DNA of 64,000 nt from Rhizorhabdus phycosphaerae (GTDB lineage: Bacteria; Pseudomonadota; Alphaproteobacteria; Sphingomonadales; Sphingomonadaceae): positions 2,319,501 to 2,383,500 of the forward strand of contig NZ_CP049107.1 in the NCBI RefSeq assembly GCF_011044255.1. The letters run 5' to 3'. Numbering within the stretch: position 1 is the first letter of the stretch; each line of letters begins with the position of its first letter. The translations under genes were made by a program, and so were the position numbers. Of the stretch, positions 43,274-50,763 are shown one piece after another. The notes under the pieces are model-generated. The model did no database searches. It was not told where the DNA came from and worked only from the letters and a program-made list of their open reading frames with translations.

Positions 43274-43390
43274 CCCCTCCACCGCCTTCGGCGGTCCCCC
43301 TCCCCGTCCCGGGGAGGATCTTCGCAACACATCGCACTGCAGTTCCTCCCCGGAACGGGGAGGGGGACCATGCGGAGCATGGTGGAGGGG
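43274..43390. repeat. Long inverted-repeat (REP/MITE-like) intergenic element
   Basis: The left arm (43274-43318) and right arm (43344-43390) are reverse complements over about 45 bases, differing mainly where each arm carries its own small hairpin (GCCTTCGGC-type on the left, ATGCGGAGCAT on the right). Sequence is dominated by CCCTCC and GGGGAGG blocks. A shortened relative lies at 56402-56475. It looks like a dispersed non-coding repeat of the genome. Confidence 0.8.
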
Positions 43391-43471
43391 CAATCGGCGC
43401 TCCCGAAACCAAGCGAACGTCAGCAGATGGGCTAAGCCCAGCGCTTGCCCCCAGCCCGCGCCCGAAATTAT

Positions 43472-43486
43472 TGCGACAAATTCGCA
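43472..43486. promoter_or_regulatory. Upstream Fur-like operator of the TonB receptor gene
   Basis: TGCGAC-AAA-TTCGCA is a near-perfect palindrome (one mismatch) with the same arms as the site 25 bases downstream. Iron-responsive repression by Fur is inferred from the arms and from the siderophore-receptor product. Confidence 0.6.
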
Positions 43487-43496
43487 TTTATACAAT

Positions 43497-43511
43497 TGCG
43501 AATCGTTCGCA
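43497..43511. promoter_or_regulatory. Downstream Fur-like operator of the TonB receptor gene
   Basis: TGCGAA-TCG-TTCGCA is a perfect 6-3-6 palindrome, 40 bases before ATG 43552. It resembles the Fur sites of alphaproteobacteria in the GCGAAT half-site. Together with 43472-43486 it makes a pair spaced by 25 bases. Confidence 0.68.
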
Positions 43512-43551
43512 CTATCGTTAGCAGCCCTTCACAACATCTAAGGGGATCCGC

Positions 43552-45960
43552 ATGACGAACAGGGACTTAGCCGGCACGGGCTTTCTGGCGCTGGCCTGCG
43601 TAGGATTCATCGCGAGCGCGCCCGCTGTGGCGCAGACGGCACCGAAGGCCGATGAGGAAAAGCGGCTCGGCGGCATGACGGTGAGTTCGACCACGATCGA
43701 CGAGGACACGCCCAAGGTCGAGCGCATGGAGTCCCCCAAATATACCCGTCCCCTGCTCGACACGCCGCAGACGATCACCGTGATCAACAAGGCGACGATC
43801 CAGCAGCAGAATCTGCTGACCCTGCGCGACGTGCTCAGCACCGTCCCGGGCATCACCTTCGGCGCCGGCGAAGGCGGCTTCGGCTATGGCGACCGCATCA
43901 TCCTGCGCGGCCAGGACGCCAAGAACGACGTCACCGTCGACGGCGTGCGCTCGGCGGCCTTCCTCAACCGCAACGAGGTCTATAATATCGAGCAGATCGA
44001 GGTGTCGAACGGCGCCAATTCGGTCATGAACGGCGGCGGATCGGTCGCCGGCACGATCAACCTCGTGACCAAGCGGCCGCAGGGCGACGACCAGACGGTC
44101 GTCGACGCCGGGGTCGGCACCGACAATTATTATCGCGCGACGCTCGACGCCAACCGCCGCGTCAGCGATCTGATCGCGGTGCGCCTGAATGCCGTCTATC
44201 ACGAAAATGACGTGCCGGGCCGCGACGTGGAGGATTACAAGCGCTGGGGCGTCGCCCCCTCGGTCACGATCGGCATCGACGGCCCGACCAGCCTGACGCT
44301 GCAGTTCGAGCATCTCGACGACAAGGCGATGCCGCAATATGGCCTGCGCTATTACGCCAATCTCGGCGGCTTCCTGTCGGACTTCGACCGCAGCGGCTAT
44401 TATGGCTTCGCCAATCTCGACCGGCAGGATTCGAAGACCAATTCGATGCAGGGAATCTTCAGCCATCGCTTCAGCGATGCGCTGAGCGTCCGCAACCTGA
44501 CCCGCTACGAGAAGATCCGCCAGCACACCGTCACCAGCCAGCCGACGGGCACCTTCTGCCTCGCCTCGACCGGCCTCCAGCCGACAGCGCCGGGCGCCAC
44601 CGTGGGCGCTGCCTGCCCGGCGACCGTGCCCGCAGGCTATTATCTCCCGACCGGGGGCCGTGGCGTGGAGCGCTTCATCACCAACGAGACCGCCTATACC
44701 CAGACCGACCTGACGGCCGAATTCGCCACCGGCGGGATCGAGCATTCGCTGGTCGCCGGCGTGTCTGCTCTGTGGCAGGACTATCACCAGACGCAGGGCA
44801 CGCTGCCGCGCAACGCCGACGGCTCCACGCCCAGCTTCCCGCTCGTCAGCATCGCCAACCCGGGCGCGGTCGTGCAGGGCCCGACCGGTTTCACCTATGG
44901 CAGCAACATCTACACCGGTCCGATCAACTTCATCCTGGCAAGCCGCAATTTCGGCACGCAGAAGAGCTATGCCGCCTATCTGTTCGACACCGCCAAGTTC
45001 ACCGACTGGTTCGAACTCAACGGCGGTGTCCGCTACGAGCATGTCAAGGGCTCGAACCGCACGCTCAGCTACGTCACCACGGCGGGTGCCGCCAATCTGG
45101 GCGACCTCAGCACCGCCACAGGCCCCTTCCGCGTCAGCGACAATCTGTTGTCATACCGTCTGGGCGCGGTGTTCAAGCCGACGCCGAACACCAGCCTCTA
45201 CGTCGCCTATGGCAATTCGAAGCTGCCCTCGCAGGCCTCGGTCGACGGCGCCTGCACCAACGCCAATTGCCGCCTGAAGCCCGAGACCACCTATAATTAC
45301 GAGATCGGCGCCAAGGCCGACCTGTTCGATGCCAGGCTGCTGCTGACCGCAGCGCTGTTCCGCAACGAGCGCAACTCGATCCGGGTCAACTCGAACGACC
45401 CGACCCTCCCCGACCAGACGCTCGACGGCAAGCAGCGCGTCGAAGGGCTTTCGCTCGGCGCCTCGGGTCAGATCACCAGCAACTGGACGATCTCGGCCAA
45501 TTACATGTACCTCAAGTCGAAGATTCTCCAGGGCGTCTCCGACTTCTGCCTGGCCAATCCCAGCACCGCCTGCGCCAACAGCGCAGCCTTCCCGGATCCG
45601 ACGCGCGGCTATGAGCTCGCGAACACGCCGAAGCATTCGGGCAGCCTGTTCACCACCTATCGTTTCAATTTCGGGCTCGAGGTTGGCTATGGCCTGACCT
45701 ACCAGGGCAGCTTCCTGCTCAACCAGCCGACCGTAGCGCAGCTGACCGCCGGCAATTATGTCGGCTACCGCGTGCCGAGCTACACCATTCACCGCCTGAT
45801 GCTGTCCTACCCGATCAGCGACCAGCTGAAGGCACAGGTCAATGTGCAGAACTTCACCAACGAGAAATATGTCACGACCGTCCGCACCAACGTCAACGGC
45901 AGCTGGGCGCAGCCGGGCGTGACGCGGCAGGCGGTGTTCAGCCTGAACTACAGCTTCTGA
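43552..45960 (+). CDS. TonB-dependent siderophore receptor
   Basis: An 802-residue TonB-dependent outer-membrane transporter. A signal peptide ends at VAQ (about residue 27). The plug domain begins with DTPQTITVINKATIQQQNLL and has TLRDVLSTVPGI, the RILRG-type IILRGQ, DVTVDGVRS and NGGGSVAGTINLVTKRP, all typical of ferric-siderophore receptors of the FhuE/Fiu type. A 22-strand barrel follows and the chain ends SLNYSF with terminal Phe. Two Fur-like palindromes and AGGGG precede ATG 43552. It lies between trpD and trpC and has no link to tryptophan synthesis. The siderophore is unknown; catecholates are most likely by resemblance. Confidence 0.9.
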   Translation: MTNRDLAGTGFLALACVGFIASAPAVAQTAPKADEEKRLGGMTVSSTTIDEDTPKVERMESPKYTRPLLDTPQTITVINKATIQQQNLLTLRDVLSTVPGITFGAGEGGFGYGDRIILRGQDAKNDVTVDGVRSAAFLNRNEVYNIEQIEVSNGANSVMNGGGSVAGTINLVTKRPQGDDQTVVDAGVGTDNYYRATLDANRRVSDLIAVRLNAVYHENDVPGRDVEDYKRWGVAPSVTIGIDGPTSLTLQFEHLDDKAMPQYGLRYYANLGGFLSDFDRSGYYGFANLDRQDSKTNSMQGIFSHRFSDALSVRNLTRYEKIRQHTVTSQPTGTFCLASTGLQPTAPGATVGAACPATVPAGYYLPTGGRGVERFITNETAYTQTDLTAEFATGGIEHSLVAGVSALWQDYHQTQGTLPRNADGSTPSFPLVSIANPGAVVQGPTGFTYGSNIYTGPINFILASRNFGTQKSYAAYLFDTAKFTDWFELNGGVRYEHVKGSNRTLSYVTTAGAANLGDLSTATGPFRVSDNLLSYRLGAVFKPTPNTSLYVAYGNSKLPSQASVDGACTNANCRLKPETTYNYEIGAKADLFDARLLLTAALFRNERNSIRVNSNDPTLPDQTLDGKQRVEGLSLGASGQITSNWTISANYMYLKSKILQGVSDFCLANPSTACANSAAFPDPTRGYELANTPKHSGSLFTTYRFNFGLEVGYGLTYQGSFLLNQPTVAQLTAGNYVGYRVPSYTIHRLMLSYPISDQLKAQVNVQNFTNEKYVTTVRTNVNGSWAQPGVTRQAVFSLNYSF

Positions 45961-45985
45961 TCAATCGCGCCTTTGCGCAGAAATG

Positions 45986-46015
45986 AATCCGCCGCCGGCC
46001 TGCCGGTGGCGGATT
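45986..46015 (+). terminator. Hairpin after the TonB receptor gene, candidate terminator
   Basis: AATCCGCC and CCGGC on the left pair with CCGG and GGCGGATT on the right around a short loop, about 25 bases after the stop. The downstream T-run is interrupted (TTTGGCTTT), so termination is probable but not certain. Confidence 0.6.
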
Positions 46016-46112
46016 TGGCTTTATGGCTGGCGAGCCGCGCGACTCGGGCGGTCTTTACGCATTCATAATCAACGGCATGTTAGCCATGTTTCCCGGATCG
46101 AAAGGGAAATCG

Positions 46113-46433
46113 ATGCTTTCTGCCGAAGTCACCGTCGTCAAACCGTCGCGCCGCCGCGAAGAAAGACTGCCGGCCGACATCCGCGCCCGTTACGGCGCCT
46201 CGGGCAATCCCGAACGTGCGCTGTGCCGGATCATCGACGTCTCCAAACATGGCGCCCGGCTGGAGGTCTATTGCGACCTGCCGCTCGCCACGAGCATCAC
46301 GCTCAAGCTGCCCAACAGCGAAGCGCTCGGCGCCCGCGTCGTCTGGTCGAAGGATTTCGAGGCCGGATGTCGCTTCAACGAGCCGCTGTCCGACGACGAA
46401 CTGGAGTTCATCTTCCGCAAGGGAAACGCCTGA
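46113..46433 (+). CDS. PilZ-domain protein
   Basis: A 106-residue single PilZ domain, a receptor fold for cyclic di-GMP. The N-terminal binding motif RxxxR appears as RRREERLPADIRARY, and the D/NxSxxG motif as DVSKHGARLEVY. ARVVWSKDFEAGCRF is the late strand block. I start it at ATG 46113 after AAAGGGAA; longer in-frame readings to 46023 lack a site. It follows the TonB receptor and precedes trpC. Both key motifs are intact enough to predict c-di-GMP binding; the output is unknown because there is no second domain. Confidence 0.85.
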   Translation: MLSAEVTVVKPSRRREERLPADIRARYGASGNPERALCRIIDVSKHGARLEVYCDLPLATSITLKLPNSEALGARVVWSKDFEAGCRFNEPLSDDELEFIFRKGNA

Positions 46434-46568
46434 CGCCGTCCCCGTCCCGCCGGCTCGAGGGCCGCTGACGGCCCCGCACCGCGCGAAAGGATGAGGACGG
46501 CGGCCCGCCCCCTTTGATCACGCGCCGATGCTGGACCCGCAATGCGTCCGAGGCTATGCCGCGCGACG

Positions 46569-47363
46569 ATGAGCAACAAGCTGACCGAAATCTGCGACGC
46601 AAAGCGAGCGCTGGTGGCGCAACGCAAGAGCGCGATCGCCTTTTCCGATCTGTCCGACCGCGCCCGGGCGGCGTCCGCCCCGCGTGGTTTCCGCGCCGCG
46701 CTCGATGCCAAGGTTGCAGCCGGCGGCTATGGCCTGATCGCAGAGATCAAGAAGGCCTCGCCTTCCAAGGGCCTGATCCGCGCCGACTTCGATCCGCCCG
46801 CCCACGCGCGGGCCTATGAAGAGGCCGGCGCCGCCTGCCTTTCGGTGCTGACCGACGAACCCTATTTCCAGGGCCATGACGATTATCTGGTGCAGGCACG
46901 CGCCGCCTGTGCCCTGCCCGCGCTACGCAAGGATTTCATGGTCGACCCCTGGCAGGTCACCGAAGCCCGCGCGCTGGGCGCCGACGCGATCCTGATCATC
47001 GTCGCGGCCCTATCCGACGATCAGATGGCCGAGATCGAGGCCGCCGCCATCGACTGGGGCATGGACGTGCTGATCGAGGTCCACGATGCCGAGGAACTGG
47101 AGCGGGCGGCGCGGCTGCGCTCGCGCCTGATCGGGGTCAACAACCGCGACCTGCGCGACTTCACCGTCGACTTCGCCCGCACCTACGAGCTGGTCGGCCG
47201 CGCCCCCGCCGGCTGCACATTCGTCGCCGAAAGCGGCCTCGGGTCCAAGGCCGATCTCGATGCGATGGCCGAACATGGCGTGCGCTGCTTCCTGGTCGGC
47301 GAAAGCCTGATGCGCGAGGCCGACGTCGCGGCCGCCACCCGCCGCCTGCTCACCGGCGCATGA
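46569..47363 (+). CDS. trpC: Indole-3-glycerol phosphate synthase
   Basis: TIM-barrel enzyme that closes the indole ring in tryptophan synthesis, 264 aa. Markers are [16 protein letters not shown] (catalytic Glu and Lys), [24 protein letters not shown] (catalytic Lys), [13 protein letters not shown] and FVAESGLG. The start is ATG 46569. It is separated from trpD by the TonB receptor and PilZ genes and overlaps moaC by 4 bases. It must therefore be expressed from a promoter in the 135 bases before it or by read-through from the PilZ gene. Confidence 0.95.
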   Translation: MSNKLTEICDAKRALVAQRKSAIAFSDLSDRARAASAPRGFRAALDAKVAAGGYGLIAEIKKASPSKGLIRADFDPPAHARAYEEAGAACLSVLTDEPYFQGHDDYLVQARAACALPALRKDFMVDPWQVTEARALGADAILIIVAALSDDQMAEIEAAAIDWGMDVLIEVHDAEELERAARLRSRLIGVNNRDLRDFTVDFARTYELVGRAPAGCTFVAESGLGSKADLDAMAEHGVRCFLVGESLMREADVAAATRRLLTGA

Positions 47364-47833
47364 GCGGCGGGCTCACCCATCTCGACAAGGACGGCGCGGC
47401 GCGGATGGTCGACGTTTCGGCGAAGGCCGGGACGAAGCGGGAGGCAATCGCCGAAGGGCGCATCCTGATCGCTGCGGACGCGCTGGAGGCGATCCGCGCC
47501 GGCGCGGTCAAGAAGGGCGACGTGCTGGCGGTCGCCCGCGTCGCCGGCATCATGGCGGCAAAGAAGACCGCCGACCTGATCCCGCTGTGCCATCCGTTGC
47601 CGATCACCGGGGTGATGCTCGACCTGACCATCGAAAGCGACGGGATCCTTGCCACGGCTACGGTCGGGACCACCTATGGCACCGGCGTGGAGATGGAGGC
47701 GCTGACCGCCGTTTCGGTCGCGCTGCTCACCATCTACGACATGGCGAAGGCGCTCGATCGCGGCATGCGGATCGGCGATGTCCGGCTGTTGTCGAAGGCC
47801 GGCGGCAAGTCGGGCGACTGGAAGGCCGGCTGA
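47360..47833 (+). CDS. moaC: Cyclic pyranopterin monophosphate synthase
   Basis: Second enzyme of molybdenum cofactor synthesis, forming cPMP from the MoaA product. [20 protein letters not shown] at the N-terminus, [14 protein letters not shown] with the active-site region, the [20 protein letters not shown] block and the C-terminal KSGDW are conserved. Length is 157 aa. It overlaps trpC and moeA, so it is translated with them. Its product is needed for the molybdenum hydroxylase encoded near 8-10 kb. Confidence 0.96.
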   Translation: MSGGLTHLDKDGAARMVDVSAKAGTKREAIAEGRILIAADALEAIRAGAVKKGDVLAVARVAGIMAAKKTADLIPLCHPLPITGVMLDLTIESDGILATATVGTTYGTGVEMEALTAVSVALLTIYDMAKALDRGMRIGDVRLLSKAGGKSGDWKAG

Positions 47834-49020
47834 TGGCGCTGATTCCGGTCGCGGAAGCCCAGGCGCGGATGCTCGCCCTGCGCGGCCCGCTGCCTCGGGA
47901 AAGCGTCGCGCTCGTCGAAGCTCTGGGCCGCTATGCGGCGCACGACATCCTCGCGGGCCGGACCCAGCCGGCGACCGATCTCTCGGCAATGGACGGCTAC
48001 GCGATCCGCTTCGCCGAGCGCCCAGGTCCCTGGACCGTGGTCGGCGAAAGCGCGGCGGGTGGCGGGCTCGACCGCGCGCTGCAGCCGGGCGAAGCGGCGC
48101 GCATCTTCACCGGCGCCCCCGTGCCCGCAGGCGCCGACACGATCCTCGTGCAGGAGGAGGCGACCCGCGACGGCGACCGATTGACCATGACCGGCGAAGG
48201 ACCGCCCGCGATCGGCGCCCATATCCGGCCCGCGGGTGGCGATTTCCGCGAAGGCGCACTGCTGCTCGCCCAAGGCAGCGCGATCGGCCCGGCCGCGATC
48301 GCGCTGGCCGCAAGCGGCGGGCATGGCACCCTTCCCGTCCACCGGCGCCCGCGCGTCGCGCTGCTGTCGACCGGCAACGAGCTGGTACCGGCCGGGGAAC
48401 CCACGCCGGGCGCGCTTCTGCCCGCGTCCAACGGACCGATGCTCGCCGCGCTGCTGGGCACCGCTGCCTGCATCGTCACCGACCATGGCATCGTCCGCGA
48501 CGATCGTGAAGCGATCGCTGCGGCGTTCGATCGACTCGCGGCGGAAAGCGACATCATCATCACGACCGGAGGCGCTTCGGTCGGTGACCATGACCTGGTG
48601 CTGCCGGCGCTCGAACAGGTAGGAGCCAGGATCGACTTCTGGCGGGTGAAAATGAAGCCCGGAAAGCCGGTCATGATCGGCACATTGCGCGACGCGATCG
48701 TGCTGGGCCTGCCCGGCAATCCCGTGTCGGCCTTCGTGACCGCGATGCTGTTCGCCAAACCGCTCATCGCCCATCTTCTCGGCGCAGCCCGCCCCGTGCC
48801 GAGGCCCGCGACCGCGAGGCTCGCAAAACCGCTTCCCTCGACCGGCAACCGCGCCGAATATGTCCGCGCGCGCTGGGCCGAAGGCGCGGTCGAGCCCCTG
48901 TCCGGACAGGACAGCGCCGGGCTCGCAGCCCTTGTTCAGGCCGAGCTGCTGATCATCCGCGAGGCCGAGGCCCCCCCCCTTCCCGAGGGCGCGGAGGTGG
49001 AGATCCTGCCCTTCGCTTGA
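47833..49020 (+). CDS. moeA: Molybdopterin molybdenumtransferase
   Basis: Inserts molybdate into adenylated molybdopterin, 395 aa. DLSAMDGYAIR, RIFTGAPVPAGADTILVQE, LLSTGNELVPAGEPTPG, ITTGGASVGDHDLV, KPGKPVMIG and GLPGNPVSAFV are the family motifs in order, ending with domain IV. ATG 47833 overlaps the moaC stop by one base. It lies before lexA, as in related sphingomonads. Intact motifs imply an active enzyme. Confidence 0.95.
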   Translation: MALIPVAEAQARMLALRGPLPRESVALVEALGRYAAHDILAGRTQPATDLSAMDGYAIRFAERPGPWTVVGESAAGGGLDRALQPGEAARIFTGAPVPAGADTILVQEEATRDGDRLTMTGEGPPAIGAHIRPAGGDFREGALLLAQGSAIGPAAIALAASGGHGTLPVHRRPRVALLSTGNELVPAGEPTPGALLPASNGPMLAALLGTAACIVTDHGIVRDDREAIAAAFDRLAAESDIIITTGGASVGDHDLVLPALEQVGARIDFWRVKMKPGKPVMIGTLRDAIVLGLPGNPVSAFVTAMLFAKPLIAHLLGAARPVPRPATARLAKPLPSTGNRAEYVRARWAEGAVEPLSGQDSAGLAALVQAELLIIREAEAPPLPEGAEVEILPFA

Positions 49021-49044
49021 CAAGATTCCTACAGTTGCCTAAAT

Positions 49045-49059
49045 GTTCCCCGTCCGTTC
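49045..49059 (+). promoter_or_regulatory. LexA (SOS) box upstream of lexA
   Basis: GTTC-CCCGTCC-GTTC is an exact match to the alphaproteobacterial SOS site GTTC-N7-GTTC. It ends 18 bases before the lexA ATG, in the position for autoregulation. Confidence 0.95.
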
Positions 49060-49077
49060 CCGATGGGGTCAAAGACC

Positions 49078-49743
49078 ATGCTCACGCGCAAGCAACATGA
49101 ACTGCTCTGCTTCATCCAGGAGCGCCTGTCGGCGACCGGGGTCTCGCCTTCCTTCGAGGAAATGAAGGAAGCGCTGGAGCTCAAGTCCAAGTCGGGCGTG
49201 CACCGCCTGATCAGCGCGCTCGAGGAACGCAATTTCATCCGCCGCCTGCCCAATCGCGCCCGCGCGCTGGAAGTGCTGCGTGTGCCGGAAATGTCGGGAA
49301 AGGTCGCGGCGTCCACCGCCAAGGCGAAGGCTCCGGCTGTCGTGCCGCAGGCCGCGAACGAGAATGTGCTCGAGATTCCGCTGCACGGCCGCATCGCCGC
49401 CGGCCTGCCGATCGAGGCGATGGAGGGACAGAGCTCGCTCTCGGTTCCCGCCGCGTTGCTCGGCCCGGGCGAACATTATGCGCTGGAGGTGTCGGGAGAC
49501 TCGATGGTCGAGGCCGGCATTCTCGATGGCGACTATGCGCTCATCCGCCGCGCGGAGACTGCCCGCGACGGCGAGATCGTGGTGGCGCTGATCGCCGACC
49601 ATGAAGCGACGCTGAAATATTTCCGGCGCGAAGGCGGCATGGTCCGGCTCGATCCGGCCAACCGCTCCTATGATCCGCAGCGTTATCGCCCGGATCAGGT
49701 GCAGATCCAGGGCAAGCTCGCCGGACTGCTGCGCCGCTACTGA
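49078..49743 (+). CDS. lexA: LexA SOS repressor
   Basis: SOS transcription repressor and self-cleaving serine protease, 221 aa. The winged helix-turn-helix starts [17 protein letters not shown] and includes [13 protein letters not shown] and [12 protein letters not shown]. The cleavage site is Ala108-Gly109 ([10 protein letters not shown]), with the Ser142 (GDSMVEAGI) and Lys180 catalytic dyad. I start at ATG 49078 and not 15 bases earlier, because the conserved N-terminus begins there. The SOS box just upstream shows autoregulation. Confidence 0.97.
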   Translation: MLTRKQHELLCFIQERLSATGVSPSFEEMKEALELKSKSGVHRLISALEERNFIRRLPNRARALEVLRVPEMSGKVAASTAKAKAPAVVPQAANENVLEIPLHGRIAAGLPIEAMEGQSSLSVPAALLGPGEHYALEVSGDSMVEAGILDGDYALIRRAETARDGEIVVALIADHEATLKYFRREGGMVRLDPANRSYDPQRYRPDQVQIQGKLAGLLRRY

Positions 49744-49790
49744 TCCGATCGGCAGGCCCGGCCCCGCAATGGGACCGGGCGCCCATCAGC

Positions 49791-50162
49791 TCAGCCGAAT
49801 TTGCAGGCCGAGAATTTGTTGCCGTCGAGATCGCGGAAATAGGACATGTAGAAGCCCGGGCCACGCTCGCCCGGCGCGCCTTCGTCGGCCCCGCCCAGCG
49901 CCAGCGCCTTGGCATGGAAGGCGTCGACCGCCTCGCGGCTTTCCAGCTCGAACGCGATCATCGTGCCATTGCCGGCGGTCGCATCCTTGCCGTCGAACGG
50001 ACGGACGAGACCCAGCATCGGCTTGCCCTCCTTGCCGAACACCGCGCCCCCACTCGGATGGTCGAACATCTTCGTCGCACCCTGCGTCGCCAGCAGATCG
50101 GCGTAGAAGGCAAGCGCCTTTTCCATGTCGTTGGTGCCCACGGTGACGTAGCGCAATTCCAT
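49791..50162 (-). CDS. VOC-family (glyoxalase/bleomycin-resistance fold) protein
   Basis: A 123-residue vicinal-oxygen-chelate protein with two beta-alpha-beta-beta-beta modules: ELRYVTVGTNDMEKALAFYADLL opens the first and FHAKALALGG with GFYMSYFRDLDGNKFSACKF ends the second. RDLDGNKF is the usual last-strand motif (RDPDGN). AGGAG lies seven bases before ATG 50162; an extra Met at 50165 precedes it. Substrate unknown; such single-domain proteins are often annotated as glyoxalases without evidence. Confidence 0.85.
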   Translation of the reverse strand: MELRYVTVGTNDMEKALAFYADLLATQGATKMFDHPSGGAVFGKEGKPMLGLVRPFDGKDATAGNGTMIAFELESREAVDAFHAKALALGGADEGAPGERGPGFYMSYFRDLDGNKFSACKFG

Positions 50163-50226
50163 CATCTCTCTCCTCTTGTTCGGTCGGGCGGGTGATAGGG
50201 CGACCCCGGGCGACTGCCAATGCCGT

Positions 50227-50763
50227 CTAGCGCCCGACGCGCCGATCCCCGGCATCGAGCGCGAGATAGACGCTGTCGCACCAGCGGCCACCAACGAGCC
50301 AGGTCCGCTCGGCACGCCCCGTTTCCAGAAAGCCCAGCCCACGCAACAGAGCGAGCGACGCCGCATTGTCGGGATCGACGTCGGCGAGGATGCGCGGCAG
50401 GCGATGAACCGTGAAGGCGCGGTGTATCACGGCAGCCAAAGCCTCTCGCGCCAGCCCCTGCCGCCAATGGTCGGGGTGCAGGATGAAGCCGATCTCGGGA
50501 AAGCGGTAGAGCCCGGCCTTCCCGATTACCCGGCCTTCGCGCTCGATGACGAAGTCCTCTCCCTCCTCGGGCGGGATCGCCATCGTATCGGCCAGCCAGT
50601 CGGCGGTCTGCCCGATCTCGGCATGGGGCGGGGTCGACCAGTAGCGCATCGACCGAACGTCCGAGAGGATCGCATGAAGATCGTCGAGATCGCCGGGTCT
50701 CGCGGGCCGCAGCAGCAATCGAGCCGTCCGCAATAAGGGCCTGCCCCCGTCACATCCGCTCAT
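50227..50763 (-). CDS. GNAT-family acetyltransferase (RimJ/RimL type)
   Basis: A 178-residue GNAT protein of the ribosomal-protein N-acetyltransferase type: LLRTARLLLRPARPGDLDDLHAIL at the start, EIGFILHPDHWRQGLAREAL with the acetyl-CoA loop, DVDPDNAASLALLRGLGF and the final WCDSVYLAL. The start ATG 50763 overlaps the comEC stop in an ATGA arrangement, so it is probably translated from the comEC message. Target unknown. Confidence 0.88.
   Translation of the reverse strand: MSGCDGGRPLLRTARLLLRPARPGDLDDLHAILSDVRSMRYWSTPPHAEIGQTADWLADTMAIPPEEGEDFVIEREGRVIGKAGLYRFPEIGFILHPDHWRQGLAREALAAVIHRAFTVHRLPRILADVDPDNAASLALLRGLGFLETGRAERTWLVGGRWCDSVYLALDAGDRRVGR

Larger units (their letters stand above)
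43219..43551. other. 333-base intergenic region between trpD and the TonB receptor gene
   Basis: No gene is supported. The left half contains the inverted-repeat element at 43274-43390; the right half contains two Fur-like palindromes at 43472 and 43497 and then the receptor's ribosome site (AGGGGATCC). The AT-rich stretch around 43467-43500 is the probable promoter of the receptor. Confidence 0.7.
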
